Shown here: positions 61,951 through 64,000 of the stretch, piece after piece
How the letters are laid out: each line of letters starts with the position of its first letter
Numbering within the stretch: the stretch's first letter is position 1
From: Balneolaceae bacterium
GTDB taxonomy: Bacteria; Bacteroidota; Rhodothermia; Balneolales; Balneolaceae
DNA: 64,000 bases
Direction: 5' to 3'
Assembly (NCBI GenBank): GCA_018401935.1
Contig: JAGYJQ010000002.1
Coordinates: 216,729-280,728 of the forward strand
Notes under the pieces: model-generated
Database searches by the model: none
The model's input: only the letters and a program-made list of their open reading frames with translations
What the model was told of the DNA's origin: nothing
Program-made: the position numbers and the translations under genes

Positions 61951-64000
61951 TTACTTAATTAAACTTATGGGATGTATTTGCTGGCCATAGTCATGAGTTA
62001 CCTGTACATAGTAGGTACCGGAAGCGTGTCCATTCAAATTCAGATGTAGGGAATGAGTCCCTGTGGACATCCACTTAGTATTTTTCGAGCTAACTAAACT
62101 ACCGCGGCTGTCATATACTTCTATGGTAACATGGGAAGCTTGTTTGAGTTCAAACTCTACAAGCGTACTCGGATTAAAGGGATTTGGATGATTTCGAATG
62201 TTTAACTGGCGCTTAGACTCCAATGAATTAATCTCTTGATTGTTATTTTTATCTAGATGAACAGCTGACTTCTCTAGAACAAATTCATCCACTAAGCTAC
62301 CGTTTCGATCAATTGCCTGAAACCTAAGTCTACCCTTGTCGATATCTACTCTCGAAAAATGATGGATACCCGTGGATAACTCTATATGCTCATAATCTCG
62401 AGCATAGCCGTCTAAGCCTCCGCCGCCACCGCCTGATATAACATAGGTTGTTCCATTAAGGCTACCACGTTCGTACGCATGTGTATGACCGTTCAACACC
62501 AAATCCACCCCGTATTCTTCGAATAATGGTAGCCAATGGTCCTGAATCGTTACATCTCCCCCCCACGCGGGCCAATATTCACAATACGGTGGATGATGAA
62601 AGAATACCACGGTCCATAAAGCTGTTTTTTGCTCCTCACTTTCGAGTGCTTTTTGTAAAAAATCGTACTGAGCCGTTCCTTTATGCCTTGGTAAATTTGA
62701 ATCAAGACTGATGAAAAAGGTATTCGCCCAACGGTAACTATAGTAGCGCTCGGTTGAATCGGGATTATTATTGGGCAAGTAAAAATCATCCAGATAAGGG
62801 GCCGCGTTGTCGGTGTATGTGTCATGGTTGCCAATACTTAAAAACCAATTGAACTTTTTCAACAAATCTGCATATACGTCAAAATAAACACGATCATATC
62901 GAGCGCCATCTCCTTGATGTACATCCCCCACATGAACTAAAAAATCTACATCGTCCTGTAAATAGTTTCTTTTCATTTGGTCAAACACCTGGTGTTGTTC
63001 ATCATTTCCAACACCACTGTCACCTAGTACAAAAAAACTTAACTTTTGTTCTTCTGGCGGTGCAATGGTTGCGGCAATTTCATCCTCAACTATTATGCGA
63101 CTGCCAGACCGTATTCTGTAGAAATACTTTTGACCTGGCTCAAGACCATCTGCCTTTAGATGATGCTTCTTTTTGGGATTACTCTCTTGCCTACGGTGCG
63201 TATATACTCCTTTTTCAAGACCCACTTCCAACACTCCTAGTTCGGCTTCTAGGGTGCGCCAAGCAACTTCAAAAGAAGTCAGTGTCGGATTTTGCAGATA
63301 AGGCATGCGATTTTGCTCTACCGGATATACTATTTGACTCTGATCGGGCTCTGCATATACTAAAGGATCTGAGTGCACCAAAATACTGTCAAAATAGGCT
63401 CCTGAATTGGCGTATACCATAAGACCAACGGATCCCTTTTTAAAGGTAGAATCCGTAGCAACTCCCCAGAGTTTTTCATTCAAATAAGCTTTAATAGTAT
63501 CTCCACGTACATCTGCCGTTAGTGAAAAATAACCAGATGGATAGGCCATATCGACTTTTTTATTCACTAGGGTGCGGAGTTCTCCATTTTCAAATTTTTG
63601 AATGCGTTGAATAGCACTGTTCGCAGAACCAGAATTTACGGCATCATTCATCAGCAGAATACGGTAGTAGTTCTTATCATCTACATAGCGTACAATCAAA
63701 CCTATCCCATCATTATCAGTGGACCTAACTATGGCGTTTAGACTATAATCGGTCCAATCAGAAGATCCGGTGATCACTTTAGAGCCTAAATGATAGATAA
63801 ATTCTGCCGGGGGATCATACGACCAAATGTTTGATGACTGATGTAGCATGCCATTGTTTACTTGCCACTGACTGGGTCCAGATCGAGGTTCAACATCATC
63901 GATTACCGTCCAATCCTGTATACCATTGTCGAAATTTTCTGAAAAAAGTACCTGGCCTTGTGCAAATATGTGATTGGGATTCAGTACTGTTACAAATAGA
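61951..64000 (-). CDS. LamG-like / purple acid phosphatase protein with sorting domain (N-terminus cut by window edge)
   Basis: The frame is open to base 64000, extending about 50 codons upstream of an internal Met at 63849. It includes a signal-peptide end (FVTVLNPNHIFAQGQ) followed by FSENFDNGIQDWTVIDD. The true start is therefore just outside the window. Then comes a LamG/3-keto-disaccharide-hydrolase-like jelly roll (to about 240), an FN3-like purple acid phosphatase N-domain, and a metallophosphoesterase domain (VLGDSGVG, LVHVGDVHQGDG, SIGNHDTY, VFFHHPPYCEYW, LVLNGHTHAYERG). A type IX-style sorting domain (NHPNPFNPSTLVEFEL) ends it. It should act on extracellular phosphoesters. It is co-directional with the PI-PLC-like gene 19 bp downstream. 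Confidence 0.9.
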   Translation of the reverse strand, partial: LFVTVLNPNHIFAQGQVLFSENFDNGIQDWTVIDDVEPRSGPSQWQVNNGMLHQSSNIWSYDPPAEFIYHLGSKVITGSSDWTDYSLNAIVRSTDNDGIGLIVRYVDDKNYYRILLMNDAVNSGSANSAIQRIQKFENGELRTLVNKKVDMAYPSGYFSLTADVRGDTIKAYLNEKLWGVATDSTFKKGSVGLMVYANSGAYFDSILVHSDPLVYAEPDQSQIVYPVEQNRMPYLQNPTLTSFEVAWRTLEAELGVLEVGLEKGVYTHRRQESNPKKKHHLKADGLEPGQKYFYRIRSGSRIIVEDEIAATIAPPEEQKLSFFVLGDSGVGNDEQHQVFDQMKRNYLQDDVDFLVHVGDVHQGDGARYDRVYFDVYADLLKKFNWFLSIGNHDTYTDNAAPYLDDFYLPNNNPDSTERYYSYRWANTFFISLDSNLPRHKGTAQYDFLQKALESEEQKTALWTVVFFHHPPYCEYWPAWGGDVTIQDHWLPLFEEYGVDLVLNGHTHAYERGSLNGTTYVISGGGGGGLDGYARDYEHIELSTGIHHFSRVDIDKGRLRFQAIDRNGSLVDEFVLEKSAVHLDKNNNQEINSLESKRQLNIRNHPNPFNPSTLVEFELKQASHVTIEVYDSRGSLVSSKNTKWMSTGTHSLHLNLNGHASGTYYVQVTHDYGQQIHPISLIK

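Overview
The window looks like a chromosomal segment of a marine member of the Bacteroidota/Rhodothermota group, most plausibly Balneolales. Several secreted proteins end in a type IX-style sorting domain with the motif NYPNPFNPTT or a close variant. There is a large TonB-dependent receptor with a carboxypeptidase-like N-domain, an ExbB / small membrane protein / ExbD / ExbD operon, and few strong Shine-Dalgarno sequences. This placement is inferred from protein features only; no rRNA gene is present.

Region 1 (1-18.6 kb) is mostly secreted proteins. It holds the start of a choice-of-anchor protein cut by the left edge and a 2309-residue surface protein with two 5'-nucleotidase units. A pterin pair follows (folE2 and a PTPS-family synthase with the eukaryote-type motif). 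Next comes a tandem-repeat type IX cargo gene of four units of about 1.35 kb, broken by clustered indels, downstream of its TonB receptor. Region 2 (18.7-42 kb) is housekeeping: ftsH, a ThiL-fold protein lacking the catalytic aspartates, the Exb operon, a 1271-residue predicted outer-membrane protein with a 12-bp repeat near its signal peptide, and dsbD. It continues with rpsF-rpsR-rplI, a pterin carbinolamine dehydratase, a Na+/H+ antiporter, an Omp85-type barrel, uppP, moxR, cmk-rpsA, rpsT and gpmI. Region 3 (42-48.6 kb) has clpC, a secreted beta-propeller-like protein, a sugar epimerase and glycosyltransferase pair, and tRNA-Pro and tRNA-Arg.

Region 4 (48.6-64 kb) is the most distinctive part and reads as a phosphorus-acquisition island. 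An XRE-cupin regulator sits beside a leftward operon (purple-acid-phosphatase-type lipoprotein, class III aminotransferase-fold enzyme, FAD oxidoreductase of the phosphonate-associated type). A short AT-rich divergent promoter region separates it from a rightward operon (phosphonatase-like HAD hydrolase, PbfA-type PLP enzyme, 12-TM transporter-like protein, alkaline-phosphatase-superfamily lipoprotein, PhoD-like phosphatase with a frameshift). A second leftward operon at the right edge has a LamG-like/purple acid phosphatase protein and a PI-PLC-type phosphodiesterase lipoprotein. Three phosphatases of unrelated catalytic folds end in the same PA14-type module. My working model is that exported enzymes bind glycans or glycolipids and release phosphate or small phosphonates, which the cytoplasmic enzymes then convert. 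The model is inference; the gene layout and shared modules are visible in the sequence.
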